Shown in pieces: positions 22,584 through 33,180 of a stretch of 33,365 nt of DNA; the stretch's first letter is position 1, and each line of letters starts with the position of its first letter. Origin of the DNA: Candidatus Faecalibacterium intestinigallinarum (GTDB lineage Bacteria; Bacillota; Clostridia; Oscillospirales; Ruminococcaceae); assembly GCA_019113345.1 (NCBI GenBank), contig DXHQ01000038.1:1-33365 (forward strand), written 5' to 3'. The translations under genes were made by a program, and so were the position numbers. Under the pieces are notes generated by a model, which was not told where the DNA came from, made no database searches, and saw only the letters and a list, made by a program, of their open reading frames with translations.

Positions 22584-24533
22584 ATGAACGACACGACCTA
22601 CACCCCGTACACCGAGTTCCTGCCTATCTGCCGCGCCGACATGGAGGCGCGCGGCTGGGATCAGCTGGACTTTGTGGTGGTGGGCGGCGACGCCTACGTC
22701 GACCACCCCAGCTTTGGCACCGCCATCATCAGCCGCCTGCTGGAAGCCGAGGGCTACCGGGTGGGGGTGCTGGCCCAGCCCCGCTACACCGACTGCGAGG
22801 ACTTCAAGCGGTTCGGCAAACCGAAGTACGGCTTTTTCATCGGCGGCGGCAACGTGGACAGCATGGTCAGCCACTACTCGGTGGCCAAGATCCCCCGGGC
22901 CGAGGACGAATATTCCCCCGGCGGCAGGGCCGGCGCCCGGCCCGACCGCAGCGCCACCGTTTACACCCGGCTGGCCAAGCAGGCATACCCCGACCTGCCG
23001 GTCGTTCTGGGCGGGCTGGAGGCCTCGCTGCGGCGGTTTGCCCATTATGACTACTGGCTGGACACCGTCCTGCCCAGCATCGCCGAGGACGCCGGCTGCG
23101 ACCTCATCAGCTTCGGGATGGGGGAGCACCAGACCGTCGAGATCGCCCGCCGGCTGGCGGCCGGGGAGCCCATTGAGAGCATCACCGACGTGGCCGGCAC
23201 CTGTTACATGACCGACTTTGAGCATCTGCCCGAGCGGTACGTCGAGTGCGCCGGCTACAAAAAGGTGGCCGCGGACAAGGTGGCCTACGCCAAAGCCTGC
23301 CGCATCCAGATGGACAACCAGGACGTGGTCAGCGGGCAGATCATCGTCCAGAAGCAGAGCGAAAAGTATCTGGTCCAGAACCTGCCCGCCAAACCGCTGG
23401 TCCGCTGGGAGCTGGACAAGGTCTACGCCCTGCCCTATACCCGCCGCTACCACCCCATCTATGAGCCGATGGGCGGGGTGCCCGCCATCCGGGAGGTGCA
23501 GTTCTCCATCATCCAGAACCGCGGGTGCTTCGGCGGGTGCAACTTCTGCGCCATCCAGCTGCACCAGGGCCGGCGGGTGACCAGCCGCAGCGCCGACAGC
23601 ATCGTGGCCGAGGCCGAGCGGATGACCCACGAGCCCGATTTCAAGGGCTACATCCACGACGTGGGCGGCCCGACCGCCAATTTCCGCTTCCCGTCCTGCG
23701 GGCAGCAGATGAAAAAGGGGATGTGCACCGGAGGCAAGCACTGCCTGGCCCCGCAGCCCTGCCCCCACCTGATCGTCGACCACAAGGATTACCTCAATAT
23801 CCTGCGCCGGCTGCGGGCGCTGCCGGGGGTCAAAAAGGTGTTTGTCCGCAGCGGCATCCGCTTCGACTACCTGATGGCCGACCCCGACGAGACCTTCTTC
23901 CAGGAGCTGGTGGAGCACCACGTCTCGGGCCAGCTCAAGGTGGCCCCCGAGCACTGCGCCCCCAACACCCTGGCCTATATGGGCAAGCCGCCCATCGAGG
24001 TCTTTAACCGGTTCAAGGACAAGTTCTACGAGCTCAGCCGCAGGGCGGGCAAAAAACAGTATCTGGTGCCCTACCTGATGTCCAGCCACCCGGGCAGCAC
24101 CTTGAAGGACGCGGTCTATCTGGCCGAGTACCTCTACAAAAACCATATGCGCCCCGAGCAGGTGCAAGATTTTTACCCGACGCCGGGCACCGTCAGCACC
24201 TGTATGTTCTACACCGGCCTTGACCCCTACACCCTCAAGCCGGTCTTTGTGGAAAAGACCGCCGAGGGCAAGGCGCTGCAGCGGGCGCTGCTGCAATACT
24301 ACGAGCCCCGCAACGCCGAAAAGGTGGTCAAGGCCCTCAAGATGACCCACCGGGAGGACCTGATCCCCCTGCTGGTGCCGGCCGCCGGCCGCCGCGCCGT
24401 GCAGCGGACCGCCCGCAAGGCCGCTGCCCGGGACGTCACCATCCATTCGGACGGCAGCTACACCGTCCACCCGGGGGCGCGCTTTGCCCCCCGCACCAAA
24501 CCAAACAAAAAGAAGGGGAACAAGAGCAAATGA
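22584..24533 (+). CDS. YgiQ family radical SAM protein
   Basis: A 649-residue radical SAM enzyme of the YgiQ family. The N-terminal domain (residues 1-280) has the typical DFVVVGGDAYVDHPSFG and ISRLLEAEGY. The Fe-S/SAM motif is RGCFGGCNFCAI near residue 313, with three cysteines in a CxxxCxxC pattern. The C-terminal part shows VRSGIRFDYL and QDFYPTPGTVSTCMFYTG, both usual for the family; the end is Lys/Arg-rich. The biochemical reaction of YgiQ is not known. The gene follows ftsK after 12 bases with the ribosome site GGGAGGAG, and overlaps the next gene by 4 bases, so the three are co-transcribed. Confidence 0.93.
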   Translation: MNDTTYTPYTEFLPICRADMEARGWDQLDFVVVGGDAYVDHPSFGTAIISRLLEAEGYRVGVLAQPRYTDCEDFKRFGKPKYGFFIGGGNVDSMVSHYSVAKIPRAEDEYSPGGRAGARPDRSATVYTRLAKQAYPDLPVVLGGLEASLRRFAHYDYWLDTVLPSIAEDAGCDLISFGMGEHQTVEIARRLAAGEPIESITDVAGTCYMTDFEHLPERYVECAGYKKVAADKVAYAKACRIQMDNQDVVSGQIIVQKQSEKYLVQNLPAKPLVRWELDKVYALPYTRRYHPIYEPMGGVPAIREVQFSIIQNRGCFGGCNFCAIQLHQGRRVTSRSADSIVAEAERMTHEPDFKGYIHDVGGPTANFRFPSCGQQMKKGMCTGGKHCLAPQPCPHLIVDHKDYLNILRRLRALPGVKKVFVRSGIRFDYLMADPDETFFQELVEHHVSGQLKVAPEHCAPNTLAYMGKPPIEVFNRFKDKFYELSRRAGKKQYLVPYLMSSHPGSTLKDAVYLAEYLYKNHMRPEQVQDFYPTPGTVSTCMFYTGLDPYTLKPVFVEKTAEGKALQRALLQYYEPRNAEKVVKALKMTHREDLIPLLVPAAGRRAVQRTARKAAARDVTIHSDGSYTVHPGARFAPRTKPNKKKGNKSK

Positions 24534-25678
24534 AGGAACACCGCAATCATACAGCCCTGACCGCGCTGCTGCGCCGGGTCGCTGCGCTGGCGCTGGCCGC
24601 CGCGCTGGTTCTCAGCCTGGCCGGCTGTCAGGACCTGCTGACTGCCCTGCAGCAGGCGCAGCAGCCCGCCGCCAGCACCGCGCAGCCCGTTCAACCCGCC
24701 GAGGGCGGCGGCTTTTCGATCGACTTCATCGACGTGGGACAGGCCCTGAGCGTCCTGGTGACCTGCGACGGGCAGAGTATGCTCTACGACGGCGGCAACG
24801 TCGAGGACGGCAGTCTGGTCGTCTCCTACCTGCAAAATAAAGGCGTCACCCGGCTGGAGTACGTCTTTTGCAGCCACGCCCACGAGGACCACGTCGGGGG
24901 CCTCGCGGCGGTGATGGCCAAGTTCCCGGCGGGGCACGCCTACGCGCCGGTGACCACGGCCGACACCCAGTGCTTTCAGGACTTTGTCAGCTACACCCAG
25001 CAGCAGGGGCTGACCCTCGAGGTGCCCGCCGTCGGCGCCGTCTGGCAGCTGGGCAGCGCCACTGTCCAGTTGCTGGGCCCGGTGACGCAGTATGACGACA
25101 CCAACGACACCTCTCTGGTGCTGCGGATCGACTACGGCGAGACCAGCTTCCTCCTGACCGGCGACATGGAGCAGGACGCCGAGGACGACCTGGTCGCCTC
25201 GGGCGCGCCCCTCGATGTGGACGTGCTGCAGGTGGGCCACCACGGCAGCGAGACGTCCACCGGCTACGTCTTTCTGAACGCCGTTCTGCCCGAGGTGGGG
25301 GTCATTTCGGTGGGGGAGGGGAACAGCTACGGCCACCCCCATGAGGCGGCCCTCAGCCGCCTGCGGGACGCCGGGGTGGACGTCTGGCGCACCGACCTTG
25401 CGGGCACCGTCCGCATCCTCTCGGACGGGGTCAACTACACCGTCGCCGCCGACAGGGACGTTGCGCCCGAGCAGCAGAACCCCACCCTCTCGGACGGCAG
25501 CGGCCAGCAGGCGTCCAGCCAGCCGGCCATTCAGGCTTACATCGGCAACGTCAACTCGAAAAAATTCCACCTGCCCAGCTGTCCCAACCTGCCCGACCCG
25601 TCCAACCAGACCCTCTTTTCCAGCTACGAGCAGGCCGTCGAGGCCGGCTATACCCCCTGCGGGAACTGTCTGGGCTGA
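24530..25678 (+). CDS. ComEC-like metallo-beta-lactamase lipoprotein with C-terminal Zn-binding motif
   Basis: A 382-residue exported hydrolase. The lipobox LSLAGC gives a lipid anchor near residue 25. The metallo-beta-lactamase domain begins SIDFIDVGQALSVLV and has the metal motif SHAHEDHVGG (H116, H118, D120, H121), then TGDME and VGHHGS, matching the C-terminal domain of ComEC and free-standing relatives. A separate C-terminal module, IGNVNSKKFHLPSC... TPCGNCLG, is the Ada-like metal-binding repeat often found on such proteins. ComEC-type domains are thought to degrade one DNA strand or other phosphodiesters; no membrane channel is present here, so DNA uptake is not implied. It overlaps the YgiQ gene by 4 bases. 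Confidence 0.9.
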   Translation: MKEHRNHTALTALLRRVAALALAAALVLSLAGCQDLLTALQQAQQPAASTAQPVQPAEGGGFSIDFIDVGQALSVLVTCDGQSMLYDGGNVEDGSLVVSYLQNKGVTRLEYVFCSHAHEDHVGGLAAVMAKFPAGHAYAPVTTADTQCFQDFVSYTQQQGLTLEVPAVGAVWQLGSATVQLLGPVTQYDDTNDTSLVLRIDYGETSFLLTGDMEQDAEDDLVASGAPLDVDVLQVGHHGSETSTGYVFLNAVLPEVGVISVGEGNSYGHPHEAALSRLRDAGVDVWRTDLAGTVRILSDGVNYTVAADRDVAPEQQNPTLSDGSGQQASSQPAIQAYIGNVNSKKFHLPSCPNLPDPSNQTLFSSYEQAVEAGYTPCGNCLG

Positions 25679-25745
25679 CCTCTCTGTGTAAAAGTCCTGC
25701 CTGGATTTGGAGAACCCTCTGAAAGAAAGACTGACTTTTCAAAAC
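25679..25745 (+). other. Spacer before element copy 2, with a duplicated helix arm
   Basis: No gene or terminator is seen here. GTCCTGCCTG (25694-25703) nearly repeats the 5' arm of helix A of the following element (GTCCCGCCTG, 25746-25755) and could pair instead of it with the 3' arm at 25771-25780. AAAAGTC (25690-25696) and GACTTTT (25733-25739) are also complementary and would bracket the spacer. Confidence 0.45.
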
Positions 25746-25939
25746 GTCCCGCCTGGACGACATGTGCGTACAGGCGGGACACCTCCAGGGAAATTTGACG
25801 GAGAGAGTGTGCGAGCCCGCAGGGCGAGTGCGCGGTTCGACGGCAAATTTTGTCCCCAGGGGGATACTAGGGGGAAGGAATTTCTGTCCCGCAACTGCGG
25901 GCAGAAATGGGTTCCCCCTAGAGCGTGTCGGAGACACGC
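25746..25939 (+). repeat. Structured dispersed element, copy 2 (candidate structured RNA)
   Basis: This is the second copy of the element at 6199-6389, in the same orientation and again downstream of a plus-strand gene. Helix A is GTCCCGCCTG (25746-25755) with CAGGCGGGAC (25771-25780), capped by CGACATGTGCG. Helix B is AAATTTG (25791-25797) with CAAATTT (25844-25850), with the same ACGGAGAGA and GGTTCGACGG inside. Helix C is CTAGGGGG (25867-25874) with CCCCCTAG (25914-25921), enclosing AATTTCT and a CCCGC/GCGGG hairpin. The terminal hairpin GCGTGTC-GGA-GACACGC is at 25923-25939. Five consecutive pairs in helix A differ from copy 1 with pairing kept. Unlike copy 1, no terminator follows. Confidence 0.85.
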
Positions 25940-25955
25940 AGGTCTATGCCCTAGA

Positions 25956-26019
25956 AGTATGGTAGGATATGCAATACAGGTATTTGCTTTCCGGAAGGGT
26001 TCGTGCTATAGTATGGTAG
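25956..26019 (+). promoter_or_regulatory. Promoter of the right ABC operon with flanking repeated boxes
   Basis: TTGCTT (25984-25989) and TATAGT (26007-26012) are 17 bases apart, with extended -10 TGCTATAGT. The 10-base direct repeat AGTATGGTAG occurs at 25956-25965 and again over the -10 region at 26010-26019. An imperfect dyad, GCAATAC-AG-GTATTTGC, overlaps the -35. These are candidate operator sites for a regulator of amino-acid uptake; the regulator is not in the window. Confidence 0.65.
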
Positions 26020-26058
26020 CCCCGAAGTATCTGAAACCCCTGAGAAAAGGCTGAGTAT

Positions 26059-26742
26059 ATGATCGAAACATTGCTGCAAAACCGCACCGTACAGGTGCTG
26101 ATCGAATCCTTTCCCCGCATTCTGCTGCCGGGACTGGCCGTCACCATCCCGCTGACGGTGCTCTCGTTTGCGTTTGCGCTGGTCATCGCGGCGGCGGTGG
26201 CTCTGGTGCAGTATGCGCAGGTGCCGGTGCTGCGCCAGCTGGCCCGGCTGTATATCTGGGTGGTGCGCGGCACCCCGCTGCTGGTCCAGCTCTTTATCAT
26301 CTTTTACGGGCTGCCCAGCATGGGCATCGTGCTGGACGCTTTCCCCACCGCGGTGATCGCCTTCTCCATCAACGAGGGGGCCTACTGCGCCGAGACCATC
26401 CGCGCCGCGCTGGAATCGGTGCCCGCCGGTCAGCTGGAGGCGGGCTACTGCGTCGGGATGTCCTGGTGGCAGGTCATGCGGCGGATCATCCTGCCGCAGG
26501 CGCTGCGCACCGCCTTCCCGCCGTTGTCCAACTCCCTGATCGGCATGGTCAAGGACACCTCCCTCGCGGCCAACATCACCGTCGCCGAGATGTTCATGGC
26601 GACCCAGCGGGTGGCGTCCTACACCTACCAGTTCCTGCCGGTCTACTGCGAGCTGGCCGTCATCTACCTGATGTTCTGCACCGTGCTGACCTGGGTGCAG
26701 AAGCGGGGCGAAAAATATTTGAACGCCCATGGTTTCAACTGA
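26059..26742 (+). CDS. Amino-acid ABC transporter permease
   Basis: A 227-residue permease of the HisM/GlnP family with about five membrane segments. The cytoplasmic EAA loop reads ALESVPAGQLEAGYCVGMSWWQ followed by RRIILPQALRTAFPPLSNS, the ATPase contact. VRGTPLLVQLFIIFYGLP is the standard family segment. It is shorter at the C-terminus than the permease at 160-984 and only moderately similar, so the two operons are not a recent duplication. The ribosome site is poor (AAAAGGCTGAGT). It is the first gene of a permease, ATPase, binding-protein operon, the reverse order of the left-hand system. Confidence 0.92.
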   Translation: MIETLLQNRTVQVLIESFPRILLPGLAVTIPLTVLSFAFALVIAAAVALVQYAQVPVLRQLARLYIWVVRGTPLLVQLFIIFYGLPSMGIVLDAFPTAVIAFSINEGAYCAETIRAALESVPAGQLEAGYCVGMSWWQVMRRIILPQALRTAFPPLSNSLIGMVKDTSLAANITVAEMFMATQRVASYTYQFLPVYCELAVIYLMFCTVLTWVQKRGEKYLNAHGFN

Positions 26743-26755
26743 GGAGGGACGGCCC

Positions 26756-27499
26756 ATGCCGATGCTGGAAGTACATGATATCCGCAAATCCTTTGGCCCG
26801 CGCGAGGTGCTGAAAGGGGTGGACCTGACCGTCGAAAAGGGGGCGGTGGTGGCCATCCTGGGGCCCTCCGGCTCGGGCAAGACCACCCTGCTGCGCTGCA
26901 TCAACTTTCTGGAAAAGGCGGACGGCGGCAGCCTGGTTTTTGACGGGGAAAAGGTGGACCTGGCCCGCGTTTCCCACGCCGACGTCGCCCGGCTGCGCCG
27001 CAAGACCGCCTTTGTGTTCCAGAGCTACAACCTGTTCCGGAACAAGACGGTGCTGCAGAACGTGACCGAGGGACTGATCGTGGCCCGCAAAATGCCCAAA
27101 GCCGAGGCCGAGGCGGTGGCCGTCCGGATGCTGGAAAAGGTCGGGATGGCCGACCGGTGCAGCCAGTACCCCCACCAGCTCTCGGGCGGGCAGCAGCAGC
27201 GGGTGGCCATCGCCCGCGCCCTCGCCACCAGCCCCGAGATCATCTATTTCGACGAGCCCACCTCGGCGCTCGACCCCGAATTGACCGGCGAGGTGCTGGA
27301 CGTCATGCGGCAGCTGGCCGCCGAGGGGATGACCATGCTGGTGGTGACCCACGAGATGGCCTTTGCCCGGGACGTGTCCAGCCAGGTCATCTTTATGGAG
27401 GACGGCCGGGTGGTCGAGAGCGCCCCTTCGGACGCCTTCTTCGCCGATCCCAAACAGGAACGCACCCGCGCCTTCCTGAGCCGGATCGCCAACCGATAA
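26756..27499 (+). CDS. Amino-acid ABC transporter ATP-binding protein
   Basis: A 247-residue ATPase of the GlnQ/TcyN class that powers uptake. It has Walker A GPSGSGKTT (residues 36-44), the Q-loop AFVFQSYNLF, the signature LSGGQQQRVAIARAL, Walker B IIYFDEPTSALD and the switch histidine in VVTHEM. The ATG chosen is preceded by GAGGAGG; an in-frame ATG 27 bases upstream would be inside the permease end. It starts 13 bases after the permease stop and is followed by the binding-protein gene, so the three are one transcript. Confidence 0.95.
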   Translation: MPMLEVHDIRKSFGPREVLKGVDLTVEKGAVVAILGPSGSGKTTLLRCINFLEKADGGSLVFDGEKVDLARVSHADVARLRRKTAFVFQSYNLFRNKTVLQNVTEGLIVARKMPKAEAEAVAVRMLEKVGMADRCSQYPHQLSGGQQQRVAIARALATSPEIIYFDEPTSALDPELTGEVLDVMRQLAAEGMTMLVVTHEMAFARDVSSQVIFMEDGRVVESAPSDAFFADPKQERTRAFLSRIANR

Positions 27500-27523
27500 A
27501 AAGCATAGAGAGGTGTTTTTGCT

Positions 27524-28366
27524 ATGAAGAGAAGAAACTTTATCTCCCTGCTGGCCGTTATGGCCGCCGCCGGCGCGCTGAGCGCCTGCGGGGCTTCCTC
27601 GTCGGCGGAGGGCGCCGGCAGCACGGCCGCCTCCGCCGGAAGCGAAGCCGATGACCGCCTGGCCGCCGCCCAGGCCCGCGGCACCCTGATCGTCGCGCTG
27701 GAGGGCGCGTGGTCCCCTTGGTGCTACCACGACGACACCGACACCCTGGTGGGCTACGACGTTGAGGTCTCCCGCGCCATTGCCGGGCAGCTGGGCCTCG
27801 AGCCCGAGTACGTCGAGGGCGAGTGGGACGGCCTCTTCGCCGGGCTGGACGCCGGCCGCTACGACATCGTCTGCAACGGCGTCGAGGTGACCGAGGAGCG
27901 GGCCAAGAGCTACGATTTCTCGCAGCCCTACGCCTACATCCACACCGCCCTGGCCGTCCGGGAGGACAACACCGACATCACCAGCTTTGAGGACCTGGCC
28001 GGCAGGACCACTGCCAACTCGATCGCCAGCACCTACATGACCCTGGCCGAGAGCTACGGCGCCGAGGTGCTGGGGGTTGACACCCTGGACGAGACCATCC
28101 AGATGCTGCTGGCCGGCCGGGTGGACGCCACCCTCAACGCCGACGTCTCCTTCTACGACTACCTGAACGTCCATCCCGACGCCGCCTTCAAGCTGGTGGC
28201 CGAGACGGAGGAGGCTTCCCACGTCTGCATCCCGGTCCGGAACGACGGCAGCGCCGACACCCTGCTGGCCGCCGTCAACGAGGCCATCGACGCGCTGCGC
28301 GCCGACGGCACCCTGGCCGAAATTTCGGAGAAGTATTTCGGCAGCGATATCTCCAGCGAGGATTGA
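27524..28366 (+). CDS. Amino-acid ABC transporter substrate-binding lipoprotein (possibly cystine)
   Basis: A 280-residue SBP_bac_3 lipoprotein. The signal peptide begins MKRRNFISLLAVMAA and ends in the lipobox LSAC near residue 22, followed by a Ser/Ala/Gly linker. The domain shows GTLIVALEGAWSPWCYHD, LVGYDVEVSRAIAGQLG, EWDGLFAGLDAGRYDIVCNG and RAKSYDFSQPYAY. This form of the first strand (EGxWxPWxYHD) resembles cystine-binding proteins such as TcyA/FliY, so cystine is the best guess, at low certainty. The gene follows the ATPase by 24 bases and ends at a good terminator. Confidence 0.92.
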   Translation: MKRRNFISLLAVMAAAGALSACGASSSAEGAGSTAASAGSEADDRLAAAQARGTLIVALEGAWSPWCYHDDTDTLVGYDVEVSRAIAGQLGLEPEYVEGEWDGLFAGLDAGRYDIVCNGVEVTEERAKSYDFSQPYAYIHTALAVREDNTDITSFEDLAGRTTANSIASTYMTLAESYGAEVLGVDTLDETIQMLLAGRVDATLNADVSFYDYLNVHPDAAFKLVAETEEASHVCIPVRNDGSADTLLAAVNEAIDALRADGTLAEISEKYFGSDISSED

Positions 28367-28379
28367 GTTTGTATACCAG

Positions 28380-28409
28380 GCCCTTTCGCCTTTGGCGGGA
28401 GGGCTTTTT
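28380..28409 (+). terminator. Terminator of the right ABC operon
   Basis: GCCCTTTCGCC (28380-28390) and GGCGGGAGGGC (28394-28404) form an 11-bp stem with two T-G pairs and loop TTT, followed by TTTTT. Confidence 0.88.
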
Positions 28410-28481
28410 GCATATCCGGCCGCCGGCCCGCATAAGGATAGGCTGTACCCAAAAACGAGCAGAGCGTGGGGAGGCAGAACT

Positions 28482-29138
28482 ATGTTTGTGGTGACATTGA
28501 ACCGGGCGCGGCTGCGCCAGATCGGCGTAGGGGCCATGTGCTGCGCGGTGGTGGTATGCAGCGCCCTGCTGGGGCGGTACATCAGCACACGCACCGTGGA
28601 GGCGGCGGCCGGCGCGGCCGGCCAGAAGGCCAGGATCGAAACGGCCCAGGATATCCAGACCTGGTTTACCGGCTACGGCATCGAGGTGGACGGCGCGTCC
28701 ATCACGGCCGACAAGGTCAAGATCCCCCGCAAGTGGGACGACAGCTTTTCGGCTTTCAACACGGTGGTGGGGCAGAGCGGGCTGGATCTGGAGCGCTACA
28801 AGGGCAAGACGGTGGAAAAATGGCAGGCTCTGATCCCGTCGGCCTCGACCGGGGAGGAGAGCTGCTACGGCGTCCTGCTGGTCTACAAGAAAAAGCCGGT
28901 GGGGGCCTACCTGCTGGCAAAGCCATCGGGGCTGGTGACCGGGCTGGGGGACGCGCAGGCCGCCATGGCTGAGGCCGCCGCCAGCGCGGAACAGGCCGCC
29001 GCCGCGGCAGAGCAGCCGGCCGCGGCAGACCCCGGCGAGCCGGTGCAGGAGACGTCGGGGGAGCCGGAGGTCTATGAAGAGAGCACCGCCCCCTACACCG
29101 ACCTGCCCCTCGATCTGGAAGGATACCCTGTGGAATAG
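28482..29138 (+). CDS. DUF4830 domain-containing membrane-anchored protein
   Basis: A 218-residue protein of unknown function. One membrane helix (about residues 13-30) follows a basic N-terminus. The DUF4830 domain is recognised by GYGIEVDGASITADKVKIPRKWDD, then SGLDLERYKGKTVEKW and GVLLVYKKKPVGAYLL. The last 60 residues are Ala/Glu/Pro-rich and probably disordered. The ATG chosen has GGGGAGG 9 bases upstream; a longer in-frame start begins inside the preceding terminator region. It lies between two terminators and so looks like a single-gene unit, although no clear promoter was identified in the 70 bases before it. Confidence 0.8.
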   Translation: MFVVTLNRARLRQIGVGAMCCAVVVCSALLGRYISTRTVEAAAGAAGQKARIETAQDIQTWFTGYGIEVDGASITADKVKIPRKWDDSFSAFNTVVGQSGLDLERYKGKTVEKWQALIPSASTGEESCYGVLLVYKKKPVGAYLLAKPSGLVTGLGDAQAAMAEAAASAEQAAAAAEQPAAADPGEPVQETSGEPEVYEESTAPYTDLPLDLEGYPVE

Positions 29139-29148
29139 CCAGCAGCGG

Positions 29149-29186
29149 CCCCGTCCGGCGCAGTTTTGCGCGCCGGACGGGGTTTT
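29149..29186 (+). terminator. Terminator after the DUF4830 gene
   Basis: CCCCGTCCGGCGC (29149-29161) and GCGCCGGACGGGG (29170-29182) form a perfect 13-bp stem with an 8-base loop, followed by TTTT. Confidence 0.92.
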
Positions 29187-29411
29187 GCGCTGCCATTTTG
29201 TGGTTTGGGTGGGCAAAAATGGGACGGTTATGCACAGTTCTGTTCAAATGACACAAAAATTTGAGCAAAAAATTGGCAAAATGAAAGGGTGCAAAAATTC
29301 CGTGCAGGGTTTATAATAATGATATCGAAACGTGTGTATCGCTTGTCTGCACATGGATCAAGGGGCAGCTGCGCTGCCGCAAGTTTACACGAATATAAGG
29401 AGAAATGATCT
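29187..29411 (+). promoter_or_regulatory. ptsH promoter and structured leader
   Basis: A perfect -10, TATAAT, is at 29312-29317; the -35 is weak (GTGCAA at the 17-base distance). TGAAAGGGTGCAAA just upstream (from 29282) is a poor cre-like match and is not claimed. The leader can fold with CGTGT (29331) to ACACG, CTTG to CAAG, and an inner GGCAGC/GCTGCC hairpin. The ribosome site AAGGAG is 9 bases before the ATG. The rest of the stretch is A-rich, with nothing else recognised. Confidence 0.6.
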
Positions 29412-29669
29412 ATGAAGGAATTCCAGTATACCATTAAGGATGCCTGCGGCATCCATGCCCGTCCCGCCGGCCTGCTCGTCAAGGTCGTCAAGAGCCATGC
29501 CAGCACCGCCACCATCGAGAAGGACGGCAAGAGCTGCGATATGCGCAAGCTGATGGCCCTCATGGGCATGGGCGTCAAGCAGGGCGACACCGTTACCATC
29601 AAGGTCGAGGGTGACGATGAGGACGCCGCCGCCGAAGCCATCCAGAAGTTCATGACCGAGAACCTCTGA
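29412..29669 (+). CDS. ptsH: Phosphocarrier protein HPr, lacking the Ser46 regulatory site
   Basis: An 85-residue HPr that carries the phosphoryl group from enzyme I to sugar-specific EII proteins. The active site is GIHARPA with His15. At the position of the HPr-kinase target Ser46 the sequence is MRKLMALMGMGV, with Lys46 instead of serine (Bacillus has LKSIMGVMSLGI). So this protein should work in sugar transport but should not be a target for the usual Ser46-P/CcpA carbon control. It is followed by a terminator and then ptsI, in the usual order. Confidence 0.95.
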   Translation: MKEFQYTIKDACGIHARPAGLLVKVVKSHASTATIEKDGKSCDMRKLMALMGMGVKQGDTVTIKVEGDDEDAAAEAIQKFMTENL

Positions 29670-29686
29670 GCAGTACGTTCTATTGA

Positions 29687-29717
29687 GCCCTCGCGGAAAA
29701 CTGCGGGGGCTTTTTTT
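29687..29717 (+). terminator. Terminator between ptsH and ptsI
   Basis: GCCCTCGC (29687-29694) and GCGGGGGC (29703-29710) form an 8-bp stem (one T-G) with seven T residues after it. No promoter was seen between it and ptsI, so it probably sets the HPr to enzyme I ratio by partial read-through. Confidence 0.85.
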
Positions 29718-29725
29718 GAAGGGGA

Positions 29726-29761
29726 CCGCCGGCCCTGACGCTTTGTCAGGCGGAGCGGCGG
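29726..29761 (+). promoter_or_regulatory. Nested hairpin just upstream of ptsI
   Basis: CCGCCG (29726-29731) pairs with CGGCGG (29756-29761), and inside it CCTGAC (29734-29739) pairs with GTCAGG (29745-29750). It lies between the ptsH terminator and the ptsI ribosome site (AAAGGATG). It could protect a processed 5' end or modulate translation. Confidence 0.5.
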
Positions 29762-29778
29762 AGAAAGGATGAGAAGAT

Positions 29779-33005
<3,227 letters not shown>

Positions 33006-33021
33006 ATCATACAGAACGTGC

Positions 33022-33054
33022 AAAGGGCGTCCGGTTTGGCCGGGCGCCCTTTTT
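33022..33054 (+). terminator. Terminator after the GH1 gene
   Basis: AGGGCGTCCGG (33024-33034) and CCGGGCGCCCT (33040-33050) form an 11-bp stem with one T-G pair and a 5-base loop, followed by TTTT; AA/TT extends the stem. Confidence 0.9.
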
Positions 33055-33112
33055 GTAACAAAAAGGTCACGAAAAGCTTGGAGAAAAATGCCTGTTTTTG
33101 GCCGGCCGGCTG

Positions 33113-33121
33113 TGCTATAAT
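33113..33121 (+). promoter_or_regulatory. Extended -10 promoter of the last gene
   Basis: TGCTATAAT is a perfect extended -10. No good -35 is found at 16-18 bases (the sequence there is T-rich), as is common for extended -10 promoters. It lies about 60 bases before the ATG. Confidence 0.65.
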
Positions 33122-33180
33122 GGCAATAAAGAAGTGAAAACACTTGCCTGTCCGCCGCCGGGCGGAGAAAGGAGGCCCCC

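Noticed and set aside
19782-24470. A 1562-residue open frame on the minus strand opposite ftsK and the YgiQ gene
   Set aside because: It is antisense to two clearly identified genes, is low-complexity (Gly/His/Val/Asp-rich), and has no ribosome site. GC-rich third codon positions on the sense strand remove stops from this frame.
29282-29295. TGAAAGGGTGCAAA as a CcpA cre site before ptsH
   Set aside because: It departs from the cre core (no central CG) and the HPr lacks Ser46, so a cre call is not supported.
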